Assembly (NCBI RefSeq): GCF_049275935.1
Contig: NZ_CP184830.1
Span: 1,550,001-1,614,000, forward strand
Source of the DNA: Endozoicomonas_A sp049275935
Lineage (GTDB): Bacteria; Pseudomonadota; Gammaproteobacteria; Pseudomonadales; Endozoicomonadaceae
DNA: 64,000 bases
Direction of reading: 5' to 3'
Shown here: one piece after another, positions 45,597 to 54,582 of the stretch
How the letters are laid out: the number at the start of each line of letters is the position of its first letter
Numbering within the stretch: position 1 is the first letter of the stretch
Notes under the pieces: generated by a model
Told to the model about the DNA's origin: nothing
Databases searched by the model: none
What the model saw: only the letters and a program-made list of their open reading frames with translations
Made by a program: the position numbers and the translations under genes

Positions 45597-45733
45597 CGTC
45601 ATTCCCGCGAAGGCGGGAATCCACACTGACTCTCCACCAGAACCATACTGCCCGGTGTCCCCCTGGCCTTGTCATCCCCGAGAAAGCAGAGATCCACCGT
45701 TGGCGCTGGATTCCCGCCTTCGCGGGAATGACG
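45597..45733. repeat. 137-bp dispersed repeat, copy A
   Basis: The terminal inverted repeats are CGTCATTCCCGCGAAGGCGG followed by GAATCCA on the left and its reverse complement on the right. The interior (CCACCAGAACCATACTGCCC and on) is nearly identical to copy B at 47199-47335, of the same length. A short tandem GGAGTGAGGCCGGAAATGAC follows copy A. Such GTCATTCCCGCGAAGGCGGG palindromes are widespread intergenic repeats in proteobacteria. Confidence 0.8.
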
Positions 45734-45789
45734 GGAGTGAGGCCGGAAATGACGGGAGTGAGGCCGGAAATGACGGGAGGTGAACCAGG

Positions 45790-45857
45790 GTTTTGCGACA
45801 CCCTTTGTTGCGTGGGAACGAGGGGTGTATGGATATCAGAGCTTAGCTGCACTAGTC
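45790..45857 (+). repeat. GCGTGGGAACGAG repeat family, copy 1
   Basis: The unit runs GTTTTGCGACACCCT, GCGTGGGAACGAG, ATATCAGAGCTT, TGCACTAGTC. Further copies are at 47405-47470 (direct), 47365-47402 (partial) and 46957-47021 (inverted). The direct copy at 47405-47470 ends on the stop codon of the SNF2 gene. Confidence 0.7.
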
Positions 45858-45908
45858 GCTGTGTTTATAGTTATCCATTAACAGGATTAAGGTGTTGCCA
45901 GAAAACAG

Positions 45909-46511
45909 ATGGATCTTTTTGTCAATCCTCTCTTTAGTGCTGCTATTCAGGGTATTAGCCATGACTCCTGAGCCGTTCATATACAGGGCAAGGGCGTTGT
46001 AACAGCTTCTTTTAAACGAGGGGGTGAATCACTCAAGCTATAGATTCAACAATATGGCCAGAGAGGCTATGACCCCCAAAGCATTGGTCACTGGGATTGT
46101 ATCCGCCGATCAAGTAGAAACCGGGTTGATATTGAAAGTCGCATTGGTAGTCGCATTGCTAATAGAAGCAGAGGACTAAGGGTCTGTCATGCAAACAGCT
46201 GAGTCAAAGTTGAACTGACCATCGACGTTGGTCAGTCCAGTCAAAGCAGTGTCTTTGGAATCATTGACAGGAGCCAGCTATTCACGATCTGGCAAAGTGT
46301 CGGTGCACTGGTCGTTGCCGGGCCGACGGTTGAACTCTCGGATTTCTGGCACTCACCTGCCAGTGGCAATGGATCAACGGCTTTCAGGGGGGAATCTTCG
46401 TTGTCTACTTTCCACAAAGTCATTCCCCGAAAGTGGTTACAGGTCAGCATACTCAATGACATCCACCAGTCGATGAGTAATCTGCTCCTGCTGCTGGGCG
46501 ATGAACTTTAG
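45909..46511 (+). pseudogene. Possible decayed coding region
   Basis: Three successive open stretches look protein-like but are broken by stops: MDLFVNPLFSAAIQGISHDS from 45909; NNMAREAMTPKALVTG and on, ending VALLIEAED before TAA at 46180; and, without any ATG, 102 codons from 46203 (VKVELTIDVGQSSQSS and on) to TAG at 46509-46511. I do not recognise the family. The rest of the 45394-47468 gap outside these fragments, the repeats and the fragment at 46686 shows nothing I can support. Confidence 0.25.
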
Positions 46512-46685
46512 CAGGTTCGGGGACTGATCCGTGGAGGGTAATGAAATCACAGGCTTGAGGCTAGACGACAAATTGGAACTTTGCCTCATGTACCGGTTTT
46601 TGAGTACTTACGGCGACTTCAATCCTGATTCGCTGTTTGGGTATATCTCTTTGCTCAGGTGCAGTAATGATAGAAATCTGCTGGG

Positions 46686-46895
46686 TTAATCTTCATAAAC
46701 CGCCTGCTTGTCAACAAGGTGTGTGTTTCTGCCAACACGTTTTAAATCTCGCCAGTCAGCCTCTTTTGACGCCATACGCAAGGGGCGTCCATTAGAATCA
46801 ATGCAGTCAATAATCTTGGATGCTGGTCGTTTGGTATGAGTGAACTCGATTGTTCCAAAAGGGGTTTTGTACTCCCCTTTGCGACCGGTAGTCAT
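46686..46895 (-). pseudogene. C-terminal fragment of a regulator, possibly AbiEi-like
   Basis: 69 codons from an internal ATG; the frame stays open upstream to about 46922 and is then cut by the inverted repeat at 46957. The sequence GEYKTPFGTIEFTHTKRPAS and LKRVGRNTHLVD looks like the C-terminal part of a larger protein. It recalls AbiEi-type antitoxins or related regulators, but this is from memory of pattern only. No upstream DNA-binding part and no partner toxin are present. Confidence 0.3.
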
Positions 46896-46956
46896 TACTG
46901 TTAACCGGTCAATCGGAATACGTAGCGCCCCTGCTTATCGAGAGCAGGCAGGCTCC

Positions 46957-47021
46957 TGGTGCAGCCAAGCCCTGATATCCATACAGCCCACTCGTTCCCA
47001 CGCAGAGAGGCTTTCACAAAA
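46957..47021 (-). repeat. GCGTGGGAACGAG repeat family, inverted copy
   Basis: Reverse-oriented copy of the unit at 45790-45857: GGTGCAGCCAAGCCCTGATA, then CTCGTTCCCACGC, then CACAAAAC. It abuts the truncated reading frame at 46686-46922, so this repeat may mark the break point of that gene. Confidence 0.65.
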
Positions 47022-47198
47022 CTCTGGTTCCCATGCTTTTAGGCCCTGTGGGTCCCAGCGTGGGAACCCATACCTATCTCGCGCCTCAGAGTCCGCTGTT
47101 CAGGGGAGGAGATATGCATTCCCACGCACAGCGAGGGTGTCGCAAAACTCTCTCCGGCGTGGGAACGCGCTGACTCCCGTCATTGCCGGCTTCATTCT

Positions 47199-47335
47199 CG
47201 TCATTCCCGCGAAGGCGGGAATCCACACTGACTCACCACCAGAACCATACTGCCCGGTGTCCCCCTGGCCTTGTCATCCCCGAGAAGGCAGAGATCCACC
47301 GTTGGCGATGGATTCCCGCCTTCGCGGGAATGACG
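47199..47335. repeat. 137-bp dispersed repeat, copy B
   Basis: Second copy, same orientation, terminal inverted repeats intact, only a few substitutions relative to copy A. It is flanked on both sides by pieces of the other repeat family found in this gap. Confidence 0.8.
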
Positions 47336-47404
47336 ACTTCAGAGCGTGAGAACGAGCTGTTGAAGTTTTGCGACACCCTCACAGCGTGGGAACGAGTGGT
47401 TGGA

Positions 47405-47470
47405 GTTTTGCGGCACCCTCTCTGCATGGGAGCGAGAGGGGGTACATATCAGAGCTTGGTTGCACTAGTC
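47405..47470 (+). repeat. GCGTGGGAACGAG repeat family, copy abutting SNF2 gene
   Basis: Direct copy with GCATGGGAGCGAG in the middle and TGCACTAGTC at its end. The TCA overlapping its last bases (47469-47471) is the TGA stop codon of the minus-strand helicase gene. Confidence 0.65.
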
Positions 47471-50400
47471 ACCCCAATGACACCAGCTCCTTGATTTCCT
47501 GGTCCGACAACTCGGTAATCCACTGTTCGCCACTGGCAACTGTCAGGTTGGCCAGTTCTTTCTTGCCCTGAATCATGGCATCGATTTTTTCTTCAAAGGT
47601 GTTTTCAGTAATCAGGCGATGCACCTGGACATTGCGTTTCTGGCCAATACGGTAAGCCCGGTCGGTGGCCTGGGCTTCTACCGCCGGGTTCCACCAGAGA
47701 TCGTAGTGAATAACCTGGCTGGCCGCAGTGAGATTTAAACCGGTACCTCCGGCTTTCAGGGACAGGATCATGGCACGGGTGTGTCCATTCTTTTGAAAGT
47801 CTTCGACGATTTCGTCCCGTTTCTTCCGGGACAGGCCACCGTGCAGGAAAGGAACATCCAGAGTCATTTCCTGTTGCAGCGTATTCACCAGTAACTCCCC
47901 CATGGTCGTGTACTGAGTAAAAATAAGCACTTTCTCATCAGCATCCATAGCCTCACGCATCAGCTCCATAAACAGCGCCAGTTTTCCGGACTCTTCGACA
48001 CTGGCCTGGTCGTGGTTCAGGAATTGCGCCGGTGCATTACATATCTGCTTTAACGCGTTGAGCAGTTTGAAAATAATGCCTTTGCGTTCAATCCCTTCTT
48101 CACTGGAGTGCAGGTCTTTCATAATGCTGTTAACCGTACTCTGGTAAAGGGATGCCTGCTGTTTGCTGAGGTTGCAGAAGCGGTTGCTTTCTACTTTATC
48201 TGGCAGGTCGCTGATGATGGTTTTATCCGTCTTCAGTCGTCTGAGAATAAATGGGCTGGTGAGTTTGCGAAAGCGGTCCAGGCAGTTCTGGTCACGGTCT
48301 TTCTCAATGGGGGTGGCCAGTTCTTCCTGAAACTTCTTCTGGGTGCCAAGATAACCTTTATTGGTGAAATCGAACACGCTCCAGTATTCCCGCAGGCGGT
48401 TTTCAACCGGTGTGCCGCTCATGCCAATACGGATATCGGATTTCAGCTTTTTGATGGCTTTGGTCTGCTGGGTGCCAGGGTTTTTAATGTTCTGGGCTTC
48501 ATCAATGACCAATGTGCGCCAGCGTGGTTTGGCCAGTGCCGCACTGTCGGTGCGGATAAGGCCGTAGCTGGTGAGAATTACGTCATGGTCACTGATTTTT
48601 AACTGTCGTTTGCTGCCGTGATAGACCTGCACGCTTAAATCCGGGGCAAAGCGTTCAATCTCTTTGCGCCAGTTGGTCAGCAGGGAAGTAGGGGCCACCA
48701 CCAGGGCTTTTTGTTGATCAAGCTGGCCGTTTTCTTGCTGGTGTAACAGCAGGGCAATGACTTGCAGGGTTTTACCCAGACCCATGTCATCGGCCAATAG
48801 TGAACCAAAACCAATGCGGGCATTTTGCGCCATCCATTCGTAGCCACGCTGCTGATAGGGGCGTAGTTCAGCATTCAGGCTTGCAGGCAGAGGTGCGGGT
48901 TCGCCTTTGAGCAGCTCTTCAAACAGTTGTCTGGCACTGTCGCCTAAATCCACTTTGGCGCCATCCAGTTCACCAGACAGTCCGGCTTTTAACAGATCGG
49001 TGCGTGACAGGGTTTCCGGTAAATTATCGAGTTTTTTAAGCAGTTGCTGCAATTTGCTGTCATCCAGCATGACGTATTGATCCAGCATTTTAACCAGACC
49101 GTCGGCGCCCTGAAGCAACTGGTTAAACTCGTTGACCTCAATGCGCTGGTCGCCCAAAGCCACTTGCCAGTTAAACTGCAAAAGCTGGTCAAGGTTCATA
49201 TAACTGACGGCATTATCACTGTCACTTTTTGACAATGACAAACTGAGCTGAGGGTACACCAGCTTTTGCAGTCGTTTGGGCAGTACCAGCTGAATACCCA
49301 GCATTTGCAGGGCAGGGAGGGTTTCCCTGAATATGGGTGTGAAGGCCTGAAGTGTGTAATGCAGCGGGCGGTGTTTTTTTTGGGTCTGGTAAAGCTGTTC
49401 TATAGCAGGCATATAATCTGCCAGTAATGCCAGGTCGGTCAGCACGCTTACTTTGGTTTCAGATAATGAACCCTCCTTAAACAGTTCGGGCAGCATCAAC
49501 ATGGTCTGCTTCTGTTCAACCCTGATATCTACCGATAGCTGGTCAGCTATCTGGTCATCTGCTTCCGGGCTATCCACTTCTTCCACCAGCAGGTGCAGAC
49601 GGTGCGCCCGCTCTCCCAGTGATAGCCGGTTTAGCCAGTTGCGAATGACCTTGGGGTAAGCCAGCGTTTCAAACTGGTTAAACAGGCAGGGTGATCTGGC
49701 AAAAAACAGACGACAGATATCTTCTTCCCAGTATTTATCGGGCGCTGCTTCCATGGCCTGTTCCATAAAGAAGCTGATGACGGCGTTGATGGCCAGATGG
49801 ATCTGGGTTTGGCTGTCTGCATAATGCAGCTGAGGTTTTTTGCGGTTTTTCTGCGTTGTTTCTAATACCACGAAATCCGGTGGACACACGTCGTAGAATA
49901 TCTGTAGCTGGTTTTTCACCGGTTCACTGAGCAGTGCTGGTTGCCACTGTATCAGCGTCAGGTCATCCTGTTGCATAAAGACGGCCGGAATAGAAGCATG
50001 TTGCTGCACCAGCTTGACACTCAGACGATAAAGCCATTGCCAGAGCAGGGCTTTGTGAAAATATCGGCTACGTTCAGGGCTGTGAATATTGCGTAACGAT
50101 GCCAGCAGACTGATCCATTCGTTCGGTTCCGATACAGACTGTCCATTATCTTTGCTTCGGGCTGAGTGGAAACAGCCATTCTTGTCGATCACCAGCTGGG
50201 TCAGGCTGAAGTCAGCAATATCCAGCGTATTTTCCGTCGCCTGTTGTTTTTCGTATTGGCTGACATAACGGGCACTGCGTTTGTAAAAGTCAGTCAATAC
50301 GGTTTTAAATTCTTTGCCATAAAACAAGGGTTTTGGTGTGAGAATGCCCTGAATCCTCTCACCCAATGGCTCAATGGTGGCCAGATCCAGCAACTCAAAG

Positions 50401-51008
50401 GTTGGGGTTTTTGGCAACTGCCAGTCTTCAGACACAGGCTCGTGCTGCCAGAAAGACATCACCTGTGGCGGTGTGTCGGCCTTCGCCAGGGACATGCCGG
50501 TTTGTTTTTCAATAGCTTTGGGTAAATCCATACCGTGAAGCTTGAACACCATAAACGGGTCTTTATCAATCTCATTGGCGATCAGATAGATGACGGCGGC
50601 AATATGTTTGCATGGCATTGCCCAGTCAGGACAGGAACAGCTGGCTTTCATATCATCCCAGTGTTTGGGAAACAGGGGGATGTTCTGTTTTTCCATCAAC
50701 GTCAGCATCTGAGCGGGGAGTTGCCGGTTCAGTAATTTAGCGAGCAGGGCCGGGCTCTGGCTGACGGCCATTAAAATGCTTTGTTGCTGGTTGGTGGTAA
50801 AACCCGGTAGATGAACCTTGACCTTGTAGGGCCTTGGTCGTCTTCCCCGAACATCTGCATGAGTTGAGGTGCCTTTAAGCTCAATGTTGGATACCGAGCC
50901 ATTACCGGCATAGCGGCGCCCACGGGGCAGACGGTTGCTGTAATCAATGCCGTTAAAGGCTAACAGCCATTGTTCGCCCCACCAGGTTTGGCCGTAGTTT
51001 GTTGCCAT
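47469..51008 (-). CDS. SWIM-domain SNF2 family DNA helicase/translocase
   Basis: 1179 residues. An N-terminal SWIM zinc motif occupies residues 124-135 (CSCPDWAMPCKH). A long middle region follows, then the SNF2 ATPase: Walker A LLADDMGLGKT, DEAQ box LVIDEAQNIKN, motif III MSGTPVENRL. The helicase C lobe contains LSLKAGGTGLNLTAA and the ATP-sensing AYRIGQKRNVQVHR. The protein is a DNA translocase of the RapA/HepA-like bacterial SWI2/SNF2 group, role in transcription or repair unknown. The TGA stop is in a dispersed repeat. It is divergent from hipBA. Confidence 0.92.
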   Translation of the reverse strand: MATNYGQTWWGEQWLLAFNGIDYSNRLPRGRRYAGNGSVSNIELKGTSTHADVRGRRPRPYKVKVHLPGFTTNQQQSILMAVSQSPALLAKLLNRQLPAQMLTLMEKQNIPLFPKHWDDMKASCSCPDWAMPCKHIAAVIYLIANEIDKDPFMVFKLHGMDLPKAIEKQTGMSLAKADTPPQVMSFWQHEPVSEDWQLPKTPTFELLDLATIEPLGERIQGILTPKPLFYGKEFKTVLTDFYKRSARYVSQYEKQQATENTLDIADFSLTQLVIDKNGCFHSARSKDNGQSVSEPNEWISLLASLRNIHSPERSRYFHKALLWQWLYRLSVKLVQQHASIPAVFMQQDDLTLIQWQPALLSEPVKNQLQIFYDVCPPDFVVLETTQKNRKKPQLHYADSQTQIHLAINAVISFFMEQAMEAAPDKYWEEDICRLFFARSPCLFNQFETLAYPKVIRNWLNRLSLGERAHRLHLLVEEVDSPEADDQIADQLSVDIRVEQKQTMLMLPELFKEGSLSETKVSVLTDLALLADYMPAIEQLYQTQKKHRPLHYTLQAFTPIFRETLPALQMLGIQLVLPKRLQKLVYPQLSLSLSKSDSDNAVSYMNLDQLLQFNWQVALGDQRIEVNEFNQLLQGADGLVKMLDQYVMLDDSKLQQLLKKLDNLPETLSRTDLLKAGLSGELDGAKVDLGDSARQLFEELLKGEPAPLPASLNAELRPYQQRGYEWMAQNARIGFGSLLADDMGLGKTLQVIALLLHQQENGQLDQQKALVVAPTSLLTNWRKEIERFAPDLSVQVYHGSKRQLKISDHDVILTSYGLIRTDSAALAKPRWRTLVIDEAQNIKNPGTQQTKAIKKLKSDIRIGMSGTPVENRLREYWSVFDFTNKGYLGTQKKFQEELATPIEKDRDQNCLDRFRKLTSPFILRRLKTDKTIISDLPDKVESNRFCNLSKQQASLYQSTVNSIMKDLHSSEEGIERKGIIFKLLNALKQICNAPAQFLNHDQASVEESGKLALFMELMREAMDADEKVLIFTQYTTMGELLVNTLQQEMTLDVPFLHGGLSRKKRDEIVEDFQKNGHTRAMILSLKAGGTGLNLTAASQVIHYDLWWNPAVEAQATDRAYRIGQKRNVQVHRLITENTFEEKIDAMIQGKKELANLTVASGEQWITELSDQEIKELVSLG

Positions 51009-51188
51009 TAGTTTGTCATCTCAATATTTGCGTAACTGGGTCACTGTAGCGTTTTTAACAGGGTATTGCTCAATCAGGTAACGGAAAGAACTCAGTTCGT
51101 AGATGGGTTGCTCATTCTGATGATAGTTTTCTTTCAATTTGATTGGATACAGTAATGTCTAAAATCTCGTATTTTACCTAAAAGAAGC

Positions 51189-51214
51189 TATAATAGTATC
51201 CATATTTCATGGAT
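51189..51214 (+). promoter_or_regulatory. hipBA promoter -10 and operator palindrome
   Basis: TATAAT at 51189-51194 is a consensus -10. Three bases on, ATCCAT (51198-51203) and ATGGAT (51209-51214) form a perfect inverted repeat with a five-base gap, just before the hipB ATG at 51225. It resembles the E. coli HipB site type (TATCC and GGATA half sites), so autorepression by HipB is likely. The -35 is weak. Confidence 0.6.
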
Positions 51215-51224
51215 GTGACTCACT

Positions 51225-51503
51225 ATGAGCTTATTGTCATTATTAACACCCACTGATGTTCAGCAGCAGCTGGCCACTGCGGTTATGGACAGAAGAAAGG
51301 CAAAAAAATGGTCCCGACAGAGTCTGGCAGAGCGGAGTTCTGTGCCAGCATCAACGATCAAAAAATTTGAATCAACCGGGCAAATATCGTTGCGGCAGTT
51401 CATTTTGCTCTGGCAGGCGGTTGATCAGCTGGAAGCCCTGGTTGCATTGACAGAAAAAGCCGAGTCTATGCCTGCCAGTATCAGCGAGGTATTAAAAACA
51501 TGA
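51225..51503 (+). CDS. hipB: HipB-like antitoxin, XRE family
   Basis: 92 residues with a helix-turn-helix: WSRQSLAERSSVPASTIKKF, the typical XRE recognition region. The stop TGA overlaps the hipA ATG (ATGA), the standard coupled arrangement of hipBA. As an antitoxin it should bind HipA and repress the operon through the palindrome overlapping the promoter. Its C-terminal tail (ALTEKAESMPASISEVLKT) is the part expected to contact or be degraded. Confidence 0.88.
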   Translation: MSLLSLLTPTDVQQQLATAVMDRRKAKKWSRQSLAERSSVPASTIKKFESTGQISLRQFILLWQAVDQLEALVALTEKAESMPASISEVLKT

Positions 51504-52780
51504 GGGTTCGAAAACTCAGTGTACATCGCAGGTTCAGTGACGGGACAAAGCATAAAGTCGGTGAGTTGGCTCAGAATCAACAGGGTATTTTCTTTCAATA
51601 TGATGAGAGCTATCTCAGTCGTTTTCATAGTTTGTCTCCTTTCACCTTGCCCTTTGAAGCTACCTTGAGTCGCGGGCCCAGGCAGCCACACCAAGGGTTA
51701 CAGGGAGTTTTTGCCGATTCTCTGCCTGATGGCTGGGGCTTGCTGTTGATGGATAGAGCCTTCCGACAACAGGGCATACTTCCACATCAGGTAACCCCGA
51801 TGGATCGTTTGGCATTCATCGGTGAGAGAGGGATGGGTAGCCTGAGTTATACACCGGCTATGGATCATGCCACTGAGAATGATCACTCCTTATCAGACAT
51901 TGCGCTGTTGGGACAGGAGGCTCAACAGGTTTTTGAAGGTGAGACTGAAGATATATTACCTGTCCTGGCTCAGGCTGGTGGTTCGGGGGGGGCCAGACCC
52001 AAGGTATCGGTATGGCTTGATTCCGATAATGCCCGCTATGTCAGCATTAAGCCACAAAGTCACCTAACCCCCTGGTTGGTAAAATTTACTGCCAAGAGTC
52101 TTCCCCTCGGGCATGAAGAAAGCCTGTGTGAAGCACTCTGGTTAACTCTGGCAAAACGAGCTGGATTGACGACACCGCAATGGCACCTTATTCATGATAC
52201 TGGAAACTCTGGTGCAAAAGCCTGGCTGGCATTGAAGCGATTTGATTGTTCAGACCACCCGTCTCAGCAAGGGCATTTTCATATGCAAACACTGTGTGGT
52301 CTTATGGATGCCGATTTTCGGCAACCCTCAATGGATTATGAGGATTTGCTGAAAGTGAGCCAGATATTGTGCCAGAATCCGGCAGTGGCACAGGAGCAAT
52401 TTGCCAGGGCCATGTTCAACTTGTTTGCTATGAATCAGGATGACCATACGAAAAACTGGTCTTTTTTAATGGATGACCATGGTCGTTGGTCACTGGCACC
52501 TTTTTATGACGTAACTTTCAGCCCAACACCCTACAACAACCACATGACAGCCTATATGGGATACGGTTCCCAGCCGCCACTAGAGGTCATACAGAAACTG
52601 GCCAGCCAGGCAAATTTTGCAAACTGGAATCAAGCCAGACGAGTGATCGAGCAAGTGGTTGAGTCTGTGCAAAGCTGGAGCGATCAGGCCGGATTGTTCG
52701 ACATCAAGGCTGATACTCAAAAGCTGATAGGTAAACAGTTACGTGAAACCTGGCGGGCTAATAAAGGTTTATTCAGTTGA
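51500..52780 (+). CDS. hipA: HipA-like toxin, Ser/Thr kinase
   Basis: 426 residues. The N-terminal HipA domain has FADSLPDGWGLLLMDR. The kinase part has GGSGGARPKVSV (nucleotide-binding Gly-rich segment), the catalytic loop MNQDDHTKNWSF and the metal motif APFYDVTFSP. In E. coli HipA phosphorylates glutamyl-tRNA synthetase and causes growth arrest and persistence; the target here is inferred by family only. All core residues look intact, so the toxin is probably active. It converges on the Fic gene 45 bp away. Confidence 0.9.
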   Translation: MRVRKLSVHRRFSDGTKHKVGELAQNQQGIFFQYDESYLSRFHSLSPFTLPFEATLSRGPRQPHQGLQGVFADSLPDGWGLLLMDRAFRQQGILPHQVTPMDRLAFIGERGMGSLSYTPAMDHATENDHSLSDIALLGQEAQQVFEGETEDILPVLAQAGGSGGARPKVSVWLDSDNARYVSIKPQSHLTPWLVKFTAKSLPLGHEESLCEALWLTLAKRAGLTTPQWHLIHDTGNSGAKAWLALKRFDCSDHPSQQGHFHMQTLCGLMDADFRQPSMDYEDLLKVSQILCQNPAVAQEQFARAMFNLFAMNQDDHTKNWSFLMDDHGRWSLAPFYDVTFSPTPYNNHMTAYMGYGSQPPLEVIQKLASQANFANWNQARRVIEQVVESVQSWSDQAGLFDIKADTQKLIGKQLRETWRANKGLFS

Positions 52781-52825
52781 AACCAGCATCCAATCTGATC
52801 GGTCAGCCCTTGCCAGCTGATCAGT

Positions 52826-54187
52826 TTAACTTTCTTTTTGTACTTCCTGCCAGTGTTTAAACTGGGATGGTCTTAAACCGTAACGGGCTAATACACCTTC
52901 GTGTAAACGACGTAGTTCTTCAATAATCAGCGATGACAAATCTGAGCGTGAGGCTTCTTCAATCTCTTCTGGTAACAGGGCTTTAATCAGATCTACAGGA
53001 TCGGAATCCGGAGTGAGAACTATTTCTTTAACCGTTTTTTTAACCAAGTCCCGATGTTTAAGTCGCAGGGGATCAGGCTCAGCCAGTTGTTGTTTGATCG
53101 CCAGATATTCCTGCGTTGAGCGTTCATAAGCCCATAGATAGAGATCACGTAACAATTCAATCCGGGTCATTTCATAGACGCCTAGAGTCGCACAGCTATA
53201 GGCCTGTTCCGGTACATCCAGAAAAGTAAGAGGGCAGAGATTGGCCCGGATTAATGGCAGGTTAACTGCCAGACGTGATGTTCGTTTGTTCACGTCAGCA
53301 AAAGGTTGCAGATAGGGCAGGTGGACCATCATGAAAAAAGACTGCTCAAACGGATCTTCAATCTGACTGGCTTTTTGCAACAGAATATCAAGCAGTTCAC
53401 TGATAATGACTTCGCCAGCCAGTGGCCTGAAAACACTTTTACCTATTTCTACCTGATGCTGTCGAATTCGTCCTTCATCAGCAGGGTTAGGCAACAGGTT
53501 TTCGGACAGTAAACTGTGAAGGTTTAGTAGCGTAAAGCGGTTGTATGATGCGGTTTCTGCATTATCAACCAGCAACTCTATGGCTGTTTTATGATTCAGA
53601 ATCATCTGTGTCTCGATAGCTGCCTTTCCCTGAGCTGCATGACCGTCTTCTATAAGCCGAACAGTATCAAGACGGCTGTAGGTATTACCCTCCAGATGAC
53701 TGGATGCCCAGGATAAGTCAATCAGGAAACGGTTCAGAATTGCACGACCGTATGTACCAGCGGGTTGTGATGTTTGCTTAGTGTCGCCCATGCGCCAGAG
53801 CTGATGGCGTATGGGAGCTGATAAGTAGTAGGTGTTGTTGGGCTGGTATATGTCCAGAAATTCTCGCTGGTATCCAATGGGTTGTCGGGCTTCGACAGGT
53901 TGCTCTATATAAGACAGAATATCCTTACTGTCTGGCGACAGTGGAATAAATGCAGGAAATTCGTCAGATTGATCATTATCCTGATTTGCCTGAGATAGAC
54001 TAAATACCTGATATTGCCTGCCCCGTCCCTCACCAAGAGCAGTAATCTTGCTTTCGGCCAGTAAACTGTTTAACCAGCGCTGGGTTGTTCGGCGGGTAAG
54101 ATTTGGGTGAGCAGCAAGCAGTTCAGAGATAGAGACTGGCTTGTTGGCTTGCATGATAGCCTGGTATAAATCATCGAGAGTATTCAT
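52826..54187 (-). CDS. Fic family protein with winged helix, catalytic His replaced
   Basis: 453 residues from the ATG at 54187. The start at 54250 is unlikely because it lies upstream of the probable -10. The N-terminus is a helix-turn-helix (SISELLAAHPNLTRRTTQRW). SSHLEGN near residues 162-168 fits the inhibitory (S/T)xxxE(G/N) motif. The Fic motif reads QPFADVNKRTSR instead of HPFx(D/E)GNGR, so Gln replaces the catalytic His; loss or change of AMP-transfer activity is expected, although I recall such LQPF forms as a recurring subfamily. It probably autoregulates through the palindrome at its promoter. Confidence 0.85.
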   Translation of the reverse strand: MNTLDDLYQAIMQANKPVSISELLAAHPNLTRRTTQRWLNSLLAESKITALGEGRGRQYQVFSLSQANQDNDQSDEFPAFIPLSPDSKDILSYIEQPVEARQPIGYQREFLDIYQPNNTYYLSAPIRHQLWRMGDTKQTSQPAGTYGRAILNRFLIDLSWASSHLEGNTYSRLDTVRLIEDGHAAQGKAAIETQMILNHKTAIELLVDNAETASYNRFTLLNLHSLLSENLLPNPADEGRIRQHQVEIGKSVFRPLAGEVIISELLDILLQKASQIEDPFEQSFFMMVHLPYLQPFADVNKRTSRLAVNLPLIRANLCPLTFLDVPEQAYSCATLGVYEMTRIELLRDLYLWAYERSTQEYLAIKQQLAEPDPLRLKHRDLVKKTVKEIVLTPDSDPVDLIKALLPEEIEEASRSDLSSLIIEELRRLHEGVLARYGLRPSQFKHWQEVQKES

Positions 54188-54212
54188 GAATGTGATGCAA
54201 CTTTGAAGCTCT

Positions 54213-54278
54213 TTGGCGCGATTATGGCGTATTATATCTAATTGCGCCATAATTGCGCCATCGCTTTGGCGCGATTAG
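54213..54278 (-). promoter_or_regulatory. fic promoter with three operator half-sites
   Basis: TGGCGCGATTATGGCG (54214-54229) pairs with CGCCATAATTGCGCCA (54245-54260), one mismatch in 16. Between the arms the minus strand reads TATAAT (54236-54231), a consensus -10. A third half-site, TTGGCGCGATTAG, follows at 54266-54278. A repressor bound here would cover the promoter; the winged helix of the Fic protein is the obvious candidate. Confidence 0.6.
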
Positions 54279-54444
54279 TAACGGAAGCTAGTCGTTTATA
54301 AAGAGGCGATCCTGAAGCTGCTTCTATCGGGCAGAGGGCAGGTTTCCCATGAAGCTCGTGATACAGAGGATGGCCTTTGATAATTTCATCTATATCATCG
54401 AGGTCAGCACACCCGCAAAACCCAATTTGCAGCACCTTTTCCAA
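54238..54444 (-). pseudogene. Small ORF or gene remnant upstream of fic
   Basis: 68 codons from a TTG at 54444; the frame is open up to about 54507 without an ATG. The sequence (PALCPIEAASGSPLYKRLAS) looks coding rather than random, but I do not recognise it and it has no proper start. It ends inside the fic operator. The remainder of 54280-54580 shows nothing else. Confidence 0.25.
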
Positions 54445-54582
54445 CTTGTGATAGCAACATCTCGTGGTTGTCTGAAGCTTACGCTCTGGCGGGACGAAAA
54501 CGCCTGGTTAGGCCGCACCGCTGCGGGCAGCAACGGGCGAAAGCATCTGGTTATTGAGAGTCATGAATCAAAAAAGGTGCCA

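Noticed and set aside
54500..54515. Integron attC-like core (GTTAGGC)
   Set aside because: Only one core site with no properly spaced partner, and no integrase or cassette layout nearby.
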